From MAG-120802 sp049430265 (lineage in GTDB: Bacteria > Actinomycetota > Actinomycetes > Nanopelagicales > Nanopelagicaceae): a stretch of 6,389 nucleotides of DNA. The translations under genes and the position numbers were made by a program. Below are positions 6,334 to 6,389 of the stretch, in pieces; positions within the stretch are counted from its first letter, which is position 1; every line of letters starts with the position of its first letter. The stretch covers positions 1 to 6,389 of the forward strand of contig JBMTBW010000037.1 of the NCBI GenBank assembly GCA_049430265.1, written 5' to 3'. Below the pieces are notes generated by a model, which ran no database searches, was not told the DNA's origin, and worked only from the letters and a program-made list of their open reading frames with translations.

Positions 6334-6389
6334 GGTGGCGTGTCCGAGCGGCCTAAGGAGCGCGCCTCGAAAGCGCGTGTTGGGGAAAC
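6334..6389 (+). tRNA. tRNA-Ser, anticodon CGA (3' end cut by window)
   Basis: Seryl tRNA reading UCG codons. The 5' acceptor strand GGTGGCG is at 6334-6340, followed by the D arm with TCCGAGCGG and AAGGAG, typical of tRNA-Ser. The anticodon stem CGCGC (6361-6365) pairs with GCGCG (6373-6377) around the loop CTCGAAA, with anticodon CGA at 6368-6370. The start of a long class II variable arm (TGTTGGGGAAAC) is visible; the rest of that arm, the T arm and the 3' acceptor strand lie beyond the window. The call of serine rests on anticodon, D arm and long variable arm together. Confidence 0.95.

Noticed and set aside
6334..6389. The adjacent tRNA as a TadA substrate.
   Set aside because: Its anticodon is CGA, so position 34 is C; TadA needs A34, normally in tRNA-Arg(ACG).
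1..6389. Mobile elements, CRISPR repeats, phage genes or toxin-antitoxin pairs.
   Set aside because: The window is filled by recognisable housekeeping families, with no direct-repeat arrays, transposase motifs or unexplained gaps longer than 72 bases.

Overview
This window reads as ordinary chromosomal housekeeping DNA from a gene-dense, fairly AT-rich actinobacterium. The strongest taxonomic clue is the protein just upstream of tadA, which matches the actinobacterial 'tRNA adenosine deaminase-associated' family. The malic enzyme (N-terminal ACT domain, typical actinobacterial motifs) agrees. The AT-rich codon use, overlapping or abutting genes and near absence of spacers resemble streamlined aquatic Actinobacteria such as freshwater acI/Nanopelagicales. 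That lineage is an inference from general features, not from a search.

Left part (1-2698, + strand): the window opens inside an ABC-F ATPase of the Uup type, missing only its first few codons. A tandem-duplicated YdcZ/DUF606-type DMT membrane protein overlaps its end by 20 bases.

Middle part (2674-5296, - strand): three tightly packed genes, read in the order upp (uracil phosphoribosyltransferase), an ACT-domain malic enzyme, and a DedA-family membrane protein. upp and the malic enzyme abut with no spacer, and one base separates the malic enzyme from DedA. The dedA end overlaps the convergent ydcZ-like end by 25 bases. upp has a -10-like hexamer 6 bases before its ATG and no Shine-Dalgarno, which suggests a leaderless mRNA.

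Right part (5297-6389, + strand): a 72-base divergent region (5297-5368) separates upp from a very acidic TadA-associated protein. tadA starts on the base after that gene's stop codon. A tRNA-Ser with anticodon CGA follows, cut by the window end, with its own likely promoter so close that the transcript would have almost no 5' leader.

There is no sign of a mobile element, CRISPR array, phage gene or other accessory island. The uup/ydcZ-like pair and the upp/malic enzyme/dedA set look like transcription units of convenience and give no clear joint pathway. The tadA pair does suggest a shared job in wobble inosine formation in tRNA. The acidic TadA-associated protein is the best candidate here for undescribed biology.
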